From Paraburkholderia dilworthii (GTDB lineage: Bacteria; Pseudomonadota; Gammaproteobacteria; Burkholderiales; Burkholderiaceae): a stretch of 60,880 nucleotides of DNA. The first letter of the stretch is position 1; each line of letters begins with the position of its first letter. The notes beneath the pieces are model-generated. The model ran no database searches. It saw only the letters and a list, made by a program, of their open reading frames with translations, and was not told the DNA's origin. Shown here in pieces: positions 41,880 to 49,549 of this stretch. A program made the position numbers and the translations under genes. Location of the stretch: positions 180-61,059 of the forward strand of contig NZ_AWZT01000043.1 of the NCBI RefSeq assembly GCF_000472525.1, read 5' to 3'.

Positions 41880-44519
41880 TTAGTCCTTCAAACGGCGCGC
41901 CGCGACCGAGCGCAGCATCCGGTAGAACAGCGCCGCGATGATCAGCGCCGCGAGCACGCCGGCCAGCATCAGCAATAGCGGATGCGACGACAGCGCCCAA
42001 CGCAAATACTCCTGCGGCGACAAATGGCCGACATAGTACGCGTCGCCGTTCGACGTGATCGTGACGGTGCGGCCGTGGATCACGGCCATCGCGCCTTGAA
42101 TCTGCGGCAGCACGTCGGCGTCGAGCAGGGCGGCCGACAGATCGGCGTCCGACTGGCCGGCCGCGCTCACGAGAGCCACCGCGCTACGGGTTTTTTTCAG
42201 CGGCGATTCGAAGCCGCTCAGGAGCGCGTCGCCGTTCGAACTCACGAGTGTGAGGTCGGCGCGCGCGGGCAGGCGTTCGACGCCGCGTTCGCCATGCCAC
42301 CAGTCCTCCAGCTTGAAGACGATGTCGGACAGCTGGAAGGTGCGCGAGTCGCCATCGCTCGAGAAGGGCATCGACTTGGCCCAGCGTTGCAAGAGCGGCT
42401 GCTTGCCCGGCGCGCCGAAGATCAGCAGGTCCTTGTCGGCGTATTTGTCGATGTCGTCAGCGGTGCCTACTGTCACGCCCGCCACCGGATAGCCGGTCGA
42501 TGCGCCCATGCGTCCCATCGTCAGCAGATACAGGCTGTAGTCGCTCGAATCGGCGTCGTTGGGCAGGATCACCGCGGTTTCCGACAGGTCCGCCATGCGC
42601 GTAAACGGAAAGCCGCTGTTCGCGAACGCTGCGAGGTCGGGCAGCGCCATGTAATGCGGAAACGACGACAGATCGATCGTCGAATTCGGATCGACCGCGC
42701 CGATCACGTTCTCCAGCAGACGGCCGTGACATTCTCCGGTATCCGGAATGTCGTAATAGAAGTGCAGACGCAGTTGCGCGCGCGGCGTCAGCAACAGCGG
42801 CGGAATATGCAACGTGCGGCGAGCCTCGGCCGTCTTGTCGGGCAGCACGCGCGCAAAGTAACGGCTCAGTTCGAACACCGAGCTCGATTCGGCGGGAATC
42901 GGCAGCGCCTGCACGAAGCCGTTGTTCACGCTCACGTTCAGCGACGAGCGGTCGCGCTGCGGCCGCACCGTGTAGCGGTAGCGCAGGTCGATCGGCGCGC
43001 CCTTCGTGTGCCACATGAACAGATCGGGCGGCACGCGCAGATTCACGTGCACGGCGTCGGCGTCGTAGCCGGATACCGTCAGGTCGCGCGCGTCGGCGAG
43101 CTCGCCAAAACGCACCGGACGATGGGTCGGCAGCCAGTTCGGCGCGTCGTACGGTGCGCGCTTCGCCAGGTCGGTGAGCCGCGCAATGGTCACGCTCTGA
43201 CCGGTCAGCGTGTTCTGCCCTATGCCGAGCGCGCGCGCGGCGACCTTCAGTTCGGCGTCGGTGCGTCCGAGCACCAGCAGCAGCTTGCCGCGCGCCGGCG
43301 CATCACGGTCGACCACGGCGATGGTCGGGCCGGAAATTGCTGGAATCGTGACGCCGGTTGGGCGTTGGTCGTCGGTGGCGAACACGACCGCGTTGCCCGA
43401 CAGCGGCACATTGTCCTGCTGCGCGGGAAAGAGCGCCCCGCGATAGCCGGCGAGCGCGCCGAACCACGAGGCCACGATGCCGCCGGCTTCGAGCGTGCCG
43501 GCGGTCGGCTTCTGCGGAAAGACGAACGGCAGTTCGAGGCGGCGCACGTCGCGTCGGTCGAAGAACGGCTGGGGCAAAGCAGCCAGATCCGGCTTGCTGG
43601 CGAGCGACGCATACGTGAGATCGAGCGAGCTCGCATTGCTGACGGTGGCCCACAGCGACGAATTCGCCGGGTCTTCGCAGTTCGTCGTGTAATGGCCGAT
43701 CAACTGCACGTTCAGGTGATTGAATTCGGTGACGAAGCGCGGATCGATCGACACATCGCGTGCGACCAGCATGCCGGCCTGTTCGCGCGGCACGGGCAAT
43801 GTCGCCGCGACCTCGCCGTTCACCAGCACCTTGAGTTGCGAGATGTTCGGCAGCAGAGCGGGCGAGTAGCTATAGATCAGATGCAGGATCGCGCCTGTTA
43901 CCACCTCGTCGCCGCGCACGGAGAACGCGACGCCGTTCTGGCCGTCGGTGCCGCGCAGTTGCAGCGGATCGAGCGCGCCCAGGTCGGCGAACGTGAGCGT
44001 CTGGCGGCGGCCGCCCGGCACTAGCGTGCCGGGCTCGGCCGTGGTCGGCGTCTTGACGCGGAGCGCTTTTACGGCGGACGCGGCGAGCGCAGGCGTCGGC
44101 GTGGCCAACGGTGCTTGCGCGATCATCGTCGGATCGTAGGGCACGGCGGGGCTCGGCGCAGAGCCGTTGCCGTTGCCGGTGGCCGCATGCGTGGCCATGT
44201 TTGCGGCCGCAGTTGCCGACGGCGCTGCCTGCGTCTTTGGCGCGGCTTGTGTGCGTGGCGCGGCGGTGTCGGCTGCGTCGGTCTTCTCGAGCGTGTTCAT
44301 CGCAACGCCGCCCGACGCCGCAGCGGCGGCTTCGGCCACCGACGCGAGCGGTGCCGCCAGCGCGGTCTGCAACGCGAGCCAGCACGCGACGCTGCGCATC
44401 AGCCGTGAAGAGCGAGGGCGTTGCGTCTCGTCGTGCGGCTGCAAGCCTGTGTCACTGCGCGTCTCGTTGCGCTCGTGAATCGAGCGTTCGATGCTTTTCT
44501 TCGCCATCCAGTTGCGCAT
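41880..44519 (-). CDS. bcsB: BcsB: cellulose synthase periplasmic subunit
   Basis: An 879-residue membrane-anchored periplasmic partner of BcsA. The N-terminal 120 residues hold a signal region (LMRSVACWLALQTALAAPLA) and an Ala/Thr-rich spacer. The core shows BcsB blocks such as LTFADLGALDPLQLRGTDGQ, GHYTTNCEDPANSSLWATVS (first carbohydrate-binding/flavodoxin half) and LRLHFYYDIPDTGECHGRLL (second half). A C-terminal membrane helix (LLLMLAGVLAALIIAALFY) anchors it beside BcsA. It starts three bases after the bcsA stop. It is about 100 residues longer than E. coli BcsB because of the spacer. Confidence 0.95.
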   Translation of the reverse strand: MRNWMAKKSIERSIHERNETRSDTGLQPHDETQRPRSSRLMRSVACWLALQTALAAPLASVAEAAAAASGGVAMNTLEKTDAADTAAPRTQAAPKTQAAPSATAAANMATHAATGNGNGSAPSPAVPYDPTMIAQAPLATPTPALAASAVKALRVKTPTTAEPGTLVPGGRRQTLTFADLGALDPLQLRGTDGQNGVAFSVRGDEVVTGAILHLIYSYSPALLPNISQLKVLVNGEVAATLPVPREQAGMLVARDVSIDPRFVTEFNHLNVQLIGHYTTNCEDPANSSLWATVSNASSLDLTYASLASKPDLAALPQPFFDRRDVRRLELPFVFPQKPTAGTLEAGGIVASWFGALAGYRGALFPAQQDNVPLSGNAVVFATDDQRPTGVTIPAISGPTIAVVDRDAPARGKLLLVLGRTDAELKVAARALGIGQNTLTGQSVTIARLTDLAKRAPYDAPNWLPTHRPVRFGELADARDLTVSGYDADAVHVNLRVPPDLFMWHTKGAPIDLRYRYTVRPQRDRSSLNVSVNNGFVQALPIPAESSSVFELSRYFARVLPDKTAEARRTLHIPPLLLTPRAQLRLHFYYDIPDTGECHGRLLENVIGAVDPNSTIDLSSFPHYMALPDLAAFANSGFPFTRMADLSETAVILPNDADSSDYSLYLLTMGRMGASTGYPVAGVTVGTADDIDKYADKDLLIFGAPGKQPLLQRWAKSMPFSSDGDSRTFQLSDIVFKLEDWWHGERGVERLPARADLTLVSSNGDALLSGFESPLKKTRSAVALVSAAGQSDADLSAALLDADVLPQIQGAMAVIHGRTVTITSNGDAYYVGHLSPQEYLRWALSSHPLLLMLAGVLAALIIAALFYRMLRSVAARRLKD

Positions 44520-44522
44520 AGA

Positions 44523-46727
44523 TCAGTCTTTGGTCTTTAGCTTCTTGACGTCCACCGGACGGCTTTTCATCGAGCTTCGCAGGTCGTTGTAAAGGTGCTC
44601 GAAGAGGCCCGCGATGCCGCGTGCGCCGACCGTCAGCACGTGCGAGAGGCCGCGCAACGGCGTGTCCTGCTGGCGTCCTTCGGCCCAGCCGGTCCAGGCG
44701 TCGGCGCGTGCAAACGTGGTCTTGACGAACTCGTATTCCTGCTCGCGGGTCATCGCGGAGAAGCGCAGGCCCACGCGGCCAGGCGCCGTGAAACCAACCG
44801 TCGCCGGGAACGTGTATTCCTCATCGCCGCGAAAGAGCGACACGGTGACGCGCTCGTGCATCGGCACCTGAATGGCGGCGGGCAGCGCGACGCCCACGCC
44901 GCCTTCCGAGTAGTCGATCGTTTTGCATGCGAGCGTGCGGCCCGTCGAGAACTTGAGCATCACGGGCATTTCCATCGCCACGCGGTGCACCGCGCGAATC
45001 TGCCGCCGTTCGCTCGCGGCGGCCACGCTCGCGCCGAGAATCAGCATGTTGTACGTGGTCCAGCCGAGGTTCAGCACGGTGGTCTGCACGACGCTGCGCG
45101 TATGCCAGTTCAGATAGATATGCACGACGCCCACGCAGAAGCCGATCAGGTTCAGCAGCAGCAGGAACAGATACGGCCGCGAGATCGCCCAGTCGAAGTA
45201 GTTCTTCTCGATCTGGCCGCCCTTGGCCGTCACGTTGAACTTGCCGAGCTTCGGGTTGATGAGCGCGAGCAAGGTGGGCGCGGTAATGTACGACGCCAGC
45301 ACCGATTCATACACCTCGGCCCAGAACGAATGGCGAAACGAGCGCTGCATGCGCGAATTGGTGATGCTCGCGTGCATCATGTGCGGCAGCGCATAGATTG
45401 CGATGGTGCTCGCGGCGGCCTCGATCACGTGCGCGCCGAAGAACAGATACGACAGCGGCGCTGTGAGGAACACAAGACGCGGGATGCCGTAGAAGAAGTG
45501 CATCATCGCGTTCAGATAGCAAAGCCGCTGGCCGAACTTGAGGCCTTTCCCGGTGAGCGGATTGTCGATCCGGAAGATTTGCGTCATGCCGCGCGCCCAG
45601 CGGATTCGCTGGCCGATGTGGCCTGACAGGCTTTCGGTCGCGAGCCCCGCGGCTTGCGGAATCGCCAGATAGGCAGTGGTGTAGCCGAGGCGGTGCAGCT
45701 TTAGCGCCGTGTGTGCGTCTTCGGTGACGGTTTCGACAGCGATGCCGCCGATTTCTTCCACCATCGTCCGGCGTAAGAGCGCGCAAGAACCGCAGAAGAA
45801 GGTCGCGTTCCACAGATCGTTGCCGTCCTGCACGAGTCCGTAGAACAACTCGCCTTCGTTCGGCACTTTGCGGAACGTGCCGAGATTGCGCTCGAACGGA
45901 TCGGCGGAGAAGAAGTGGTGCGGCGTTTGCAGCATCGACAGCAGCTTGTCGCGCAGGAACCAGCCGAGGCCGATCTGCAGGAACGAGCGGGTCGGAATGT
46001 GATCGCAGTCGAAAATGGCGAGGTATTCGCCCTGCGTGATCTTCAGCGCCTCGTTGATGTTGCCGGCCTTCGCGTGACGATTGTGCGTGCGGATCGTCCA
46101 GTTGACGCCGACTTCCTCGCAGAACGCCTTGAACTCGGGACGGCGGCCGTCGTCGAGCACGTGGATGGACAGTTTCTCGGCCGGATAGTCGAGCGCGAGC
46201 GCTGCGTAGATGGTCGGCTTGACCACTGAAAGCGGCTCGTTATAGGTGGGAATTAAGACGTCGACGGTCGGCCATTCGTCGCGCGAGGCCGGCAGCGGCA
46301 TCGGCTTGCGCTTGAGCGGCCACGCGGTCTGAAAGTAGCCGAGCAGCAGCACGAGCGTCGAATAGACTTCGGCCGACACGAGCAGCAGACCCCATGCGGC
46401 GTCGAGCGGATGCTCCCAGTAAGTCGTCGACGTGAGGCGCCAATACATATAGCGGCCCGACGTGACCACCGAGAGCATGATCATCACCATCGTCGCGTAA
46501 CGGCCTTGCAGACGGCGAAACAGCAGCGCGGTGATGAAGCAGCAGGTGGCAAAGGTCAACTGCTCATAGAAAGCGAGCGGCACCGTGAACACGAAGTACA
46601 GCATCACGAGCGCGAGCAGCGTGACGAGACCGGTGACGATGCGGCTGTTCCAGAAGCGTGCGTCGACGAAACCTTCGAGCCGCGACGGTTCTAGCGCTTC
46701 GATGCCCTCGGACTGAGGTGTGCTCAT
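44523..46727 (-). CDS. bcsA: BcsA: cellulose synthase catalytic subunit with PilZ domain
   Basis: A 734-residue family-2 glycosyltransferase that polymerises UDP-glucose and extrudes cellulose through its own membrane channel. Catalytic motifs are complete: DDG at 192-194, DCD at 240-242, TED at 335-337 and QRIRW (QxxRW) at 373-377. Membrane helices flank the catalytic loop. The C-terminal PilZ domain keeps both c-di-GMP motifs, RRQIR and DYSEGG, so allosteric activation by c-di-GMP is expected. ATG overlaps the bcsQ stop by four bases, and bcsB follows three bases downstream. Confidence 0.97.
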   Translation of the reverse strand: MSTPQSEGIEALEPSRLEGFVDARFWNSRIVTGLVTLLALVMLYFVFTVPLAFYEQLTFATCCFITALLFRRLQGRYATMVMIMLSVVTSGRYMYWRLTSTTYWEHPLDAAWGLLLVSAEVYSTLVLLLGYFQTAWPLKRKPMPLPASRDEWPTVDVLIPTYNEPLSVVKPTIYAALALDYPAEKLSIHVLDDGRRPEFKAFCEEVGVNWTIRTHNRHAKAGNINEALKITQGEYLAIFDCDHIPTRSFLQIGLGWFLRDKLLSMLQTPHHFFSADPFERNLGTFRKVPNEGELFYGLVQDGNDLWNATFFCGSCALLRRTMVEEIGGIAVETVTEDAHTALKLHRLGYTTAYLAIPQAAGLATESLSGHIGQRIRWARGMTQIFRIDNPLTGKGLKFGQRLCYLNAMMHFFYGIPRLVFLTAPLSYLFFGAHVIEAAASTIAIYALPHMMHASITNSRMQRSFRHSFWAEVYESVLASYITAPTLLALINPKLGKFNVTAKGGQIEKNYFDWAISRPYLFLLLLNLIGFCVGVVHIYLNWHTRSVVQTTVLNLGWTTYNMLILGASVAAASERRQIRAVHRVAMEMPVMLKFSTGRTLACKTIDYSEGGVGVALPAAIQVPMHERVTVSLFRGDEEYTFPATVGFTAPGRVGLRFSAMTREQEYEFVKTTFARADAWTGWAEGRQQDTPLRGLSHVLTVGARGIAGLFEHLYNDLRSSMKSRPVDVKKLKTKD

Positions 46728-47512
46728 GCGACATTCCTTGGCGAGACAGCAATCGCATCGAGCGCCGACATGAGCCAGGTGCCGCAGGCGCGGAGGTCGG
46801 CGGCGGCCTGGCTGAGCGGATCGTAGTGAATGAGCGTGGTGTCGCAGGCGAGCGCTTCGCTCACGCCTTCGTCGAGATGGATCACGCCTGGAAAGAGCTT
46901 CTCGCCCAGCATCTGGCGCAGCACTTTAAGCACGTCCTTGGTCAACTGGCGCGACTGGTCGATCTGGTTCACCACGTAGCCGACGCCGCCGAATTCGGCG
47001 CGCGGCGTCGCGTAGGTGTCGATCAGCCGCTCCATCTGCGGGATCGCCGCGTAAGAAGCGGCATCGGCGAGCACCACGTTCAGCGCGAAGCTGGCCGCGC
47101 ACAATGCAGCGCGCACATAAGCGGACGAACCCGGCGGCGTGTCGACGACCACGATGTCGGAGGCATCGAGCCGCAAGGTCCGCAACGCGTGCGCGAGCCA
47201 CAGCGGGTCCTGGTCGACATGCGCCTCGAAGCGGCGGCGGTCGTCTTCGAGCACTGCGCCGTAGGGCAGCACGGTCACGCCGTCGACGCCGTCGAACATG
47301 ACCGACTGCCATGCGTCGCCCGTCAACGTGGCGCGCGAAAGGCCGTCGATGCTGTCGAGCGGCACGCCGAAGTGCAGGCGCAGCGCGTTCTGCGGATCGA
47401 GGTCGAGCGCGATCACGCGTCGCCCGCCCGCGGCCAGCACGGACGCGAGATTCGCGGCGAGGGTCGTCTTGCCGACGCCGCCCTTGGCGGACACTACCGC
47501 GATGACTTTCAT
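46724..47512 (-). CDS. bcsQ: BcsQ: ParA/MinD-like ATPase of cellulose secretion
   Basis: A 262-residue cytoplasmic P-loop ATPase (YhjQ) that in enterobacteria is needed for polar placement and function of the cellulose machine. The deviant Walker A motif is SAKGGVGKTTLAANLASVL at residues 8-26; DIVVVDTPPGSS is the Walker B region; VVNQIDQSRQ is the later nucleotide-contact segment. Start ATG 47512 overlaps the bcsP stop (ATGA), which fits translational coupling; a GTG nine codons upstream in the same frame is less likely. It overlaps bcsA by four bases. Confidence 0.93.
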   Translation of the reverse strand: MKVIAVVSAKGGVGKTTLAANLASVLAAGGRRVIALDLDPQNALRLHFGVPLDSIDGLSRATLTGDAWQSVMFDGVDGVTVLPYGAVLEDDRRRFEAHVDQDPLWLAHALRTLRLDASDIVVVDTPPGSSAYVRAALCAASFALNVVLADAASYAAIPQMERLIDTYATPRAEFGGVGYVVNQIDQSRQLTKDVLKVLRQMLGEKLFPGVIHLDEGVSEALACDTTLIHYDPLSQAAADLRACGTWLMSALDAIAVSPRNVA

Positions 47513-48351
47513 GAGCGACGAGGGCCGTTGACGAGCCACGAGTGGGGGGCGGCGTGTCCGGCGGCGCCCGCTGACGCGGCGGCGGTGCCGCGCAAGCGAT
47601 CGAATAGCGATTGCAGCGGGACGGGTTGCGTGACGGGCGCGGACGTGCGCGGCGGCGCAGGTGGTACTTGCGGGGCGAACAGTTTGCCGAGGATCGACGT
47701 CGGTTGTTGCGCGGGCGTGGCCGTGGCCGTGGGCGCAGGCGTGACGTGCTCCGTGGGCATGGCGGGGCGCGCGGGCGTGGACGTCGGCGTGACCTGATGC
47801 GTCGCGGCGGCGCCCGGCGGGATGCGGACAGTTGTCGGTGCTTGCGCCCGTGCCGTGGCAGCGGCGGGCGTTCGCGCCTCGACTACGGGCGCTATGCTCG
47901 CAGCAGCAATAGCCGACGCAGTAGGTGTCGCTGGCGGCACCGTAGCGCCGACCTTCCCAGCCGCATTGTCCGTTTCAACCGCACCGAAGCGCGATGCGCC
48001 GCGCGGCATGGCCGGCGGCGGCGCCGCAACGGCAACTGGCGGAATGTCACGCCGATGCGAGCGCGTGAAAAGCGGCGCCTTCGCCCGCGTAACAGAGGCG
48101 GCGTCTTTGGGTGCGGCGATGTCCTGACGTTCGCCGGTCACCGAGGCGGCCTCGTCGGCCACCGCTTGAGGTTTTGCCAGCGCGCGCTGCCCGATGGCGG
48201 GAATCGGCGGCTGTTTAAGATCGAGCGTCACCAGCAGCGGCCAGCGCGTGCGCGCGGAGTGCGCCTCGTTCTCGCGGCCGATCTCCTGGTACGCATTGGC
48301 GTCTCCGCCGAAATGATCGAATAATTTTTCGATGTCGCTTGATGAACTCAT
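47509..48351 (-). CDS. bcsP: BcsP-like proline-rich cellulose biosynthesis protein with BcsR-type N-terminus
   Basis: A 280-residue cytoplasmic protein. Residues 5-24 (SDIEKLFDHFGGDANAYQEI) match the short LFxxFGG...YxEI motif shared by BcsR and BcsP proteins. The remainder is Pro/Ala/Thr-rich and probably disordered, with a short C-terminal motif (PLQSLFDRLRG). BcsP proteins occur in beta-proteobacterial cellulose operons next to bcsQ, and in enterobacteria BcsR pairs with BcsQ, so a role as BcsQ partner is likely but inferred. Start ATG 48351 was chosen at the motif. It overlaps bcsQ by four bases and lies 139 bp downstream of bcsD. Confidence 0.8.
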   Translation of the reverse strand: MSSSSDIEKLFDHFGGDANAYQEIGRENEAHSARTRWPLLVTLDLKQPPIPAIGQRALAKPQAVADEAASVTGERQDIAAPKDAASVTRAKAPLFTRSHRRDIPPVAVAAPPPAMPRGASRFGAVETDNAAGKVGATVPPATPTASAIAAASIAPVVEARTPAAATARAQAPTTVRIPPGAAATHQVTPTSTPARPAMPTEHVTPAPTATATPAQQPTSILGKLFAPQVPPAPPRTSAPVTQPVPLQSLFDRLRGTAAASAGAAGHAAPHSWLVNGPRRS

Positions 48352-48490
48352 GATGCCGCCATTCTTTTCGTGACTTGCGTTGCCCGGTCCCGACCTTCGG
48401 TCGCGGCGCAAAACCAATGCCCAACCAGGCCGTCTGTTGCTCGCGCGCACTGGTCGTGCGCGCAGTTCGATCCTGCTTCCTGTTCTCGCA

Positions 48491-48946
48491 TCACGCCGCA
48501 TGACGGCCGAGACGGAACTCGAGCGCCGTATCGTCCGCATACTCGCTGGTTTGGGCGACCGACAAACCCTGCGCGCCAAGCGCGCTCAACCACGTCTGAT
48601 ACGCGCCCTCGAGAAACGCCGGGGTCCAGGCGAGCGCGTCGTTGCCGAATGCCGGCAGCGGCGCGCAGTAATGGACGATGCGCAGCGACTCGGCCTCGTC
48701 CGCCAGTTCGACGTATCCCCAATCGATTTCCTGCCAGCGCGCATTCAAGGTCCGCGCGAGATCCGCGGTCGAATCGCAAGCGGGCAGTGGATGGGCGGCG
48801 GCAAAGCGGCTGCCCACGCGGTGCATCAGTTGACGCAGTTCATCGCGGCCGATTTGCGCCTCGAACTCCGAGGCCAAGGCGCTAAGCATGCCTCGCCATT
48901 GCGGCGACATCTGGCGTTCGAGCAGGTAATCGAGAATTGGAGGCAT
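48491..48946 (-). CDS. bcsD: BcsD: cellulose synthase operon protein D
   Basis: A 151-residue cytoplasmic protein similar in length and pattern to BcsD of Komagataeibacter (156 residues), where it forms an octameric ring that helps order glucan chains into crystalline fibrils. Visible blocks are QWRGMLSALASEFEAQIGRD, RVGSRFA near residue 45, and WQEIDWGYVELAD followed by the Pro/Leu-rich C-terminal half. Presence of bcsD together with bcsQ marks the operon as the BcsD-containing class. It is the first gene of the operon; the divergent GGDEF-EAL gene starts about 600 bp away. The ribosome binding site is weak. Confidence 0.85.
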   Translation of the reverse strand: MPPILDYLLERQMSPQWRGMLSALASEFEAQIGRDELRQLMHRVGSRFAAAHPLPACDSTADLARTLNARWQEIDWGYVELADEAESLRIVHYCAPLPAFGNDALAWTPAFLEGAYQTWLSALGAQGLSVAQTSEYADDTALEFRLGRHAA

Positions 48947-49549
48947 GTGTTCTGGAAAAAGGCCGTCGATGCGAGCCGGGTCAAACAGACGCCGAGGGCC
49001 CGGGTGCAGGAAAGGTGCTCGTGTAAATCGGGCGTTGTCCGGGCGAAGGCTAATTTTTACCGGATTACCAGGCGCTGCCGCACACTTCGGAGCAGTCTAC
49101 TTAAGACATTAACATTTAGCCACTTTCGGTCAGCTGTCCGATACATGCGCCCCTTTCCTGCGGGCAAATTTGCAACACTTGCGTCGGCCTAGGGGTCGCG
49201 GGCGCTCCAGCGAGCCCTTCGACGTTCCAATCAGAAGCGGGCTCCTGTTTAACGGCCGTATCCATCGTTGTTTGAGCTTTATTCTTCGTACGTGCCTGTT
49301 GCACTGGGCGGCCGCCGCCTTACAGGTCACTAGTAACCGGAATTAATTTCCGGAGCCTACGGTATCATCGCGAAGCCCGCCCACCGCTGTAAGCGAAAAC
49401 GCATATGCCGCGTCAATCGGCGCGTCCCGCGTTGTTCGCTCGATGCGGGACATGTATTTATTGCCGAATCTTCCCGAAGGGCTAAATATTCATCAGACTT
49501 TTGCCGATATTCATGGATAGAGTGACCGGACCCGCCTGCTAGCCATCCC
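48947..49549. other. Divergent regulatory region between the cellulose operon and the GGDEF-EAL gene
   Basis: About 600 bp without a convincing gene, clearly less GC-rich than its surroundings in the middle part (for example 49030-49130 and 49330-49510). It should hold the promoter of the whole bcs operon and that of the c-di-GMP gene. I could not fix boxes or a named regulator site with confidence. Short minus-strand frames here have no features. Confidence 0.5.

Noticed and set aside
41982..44024. A 680-codon plus-strand frame opposite bcsB
   Set aside because: Arg/His/Gln-rich antisense frame without a signal, domain or ribosome binding site; bcsB on the other strand is unambiguous.
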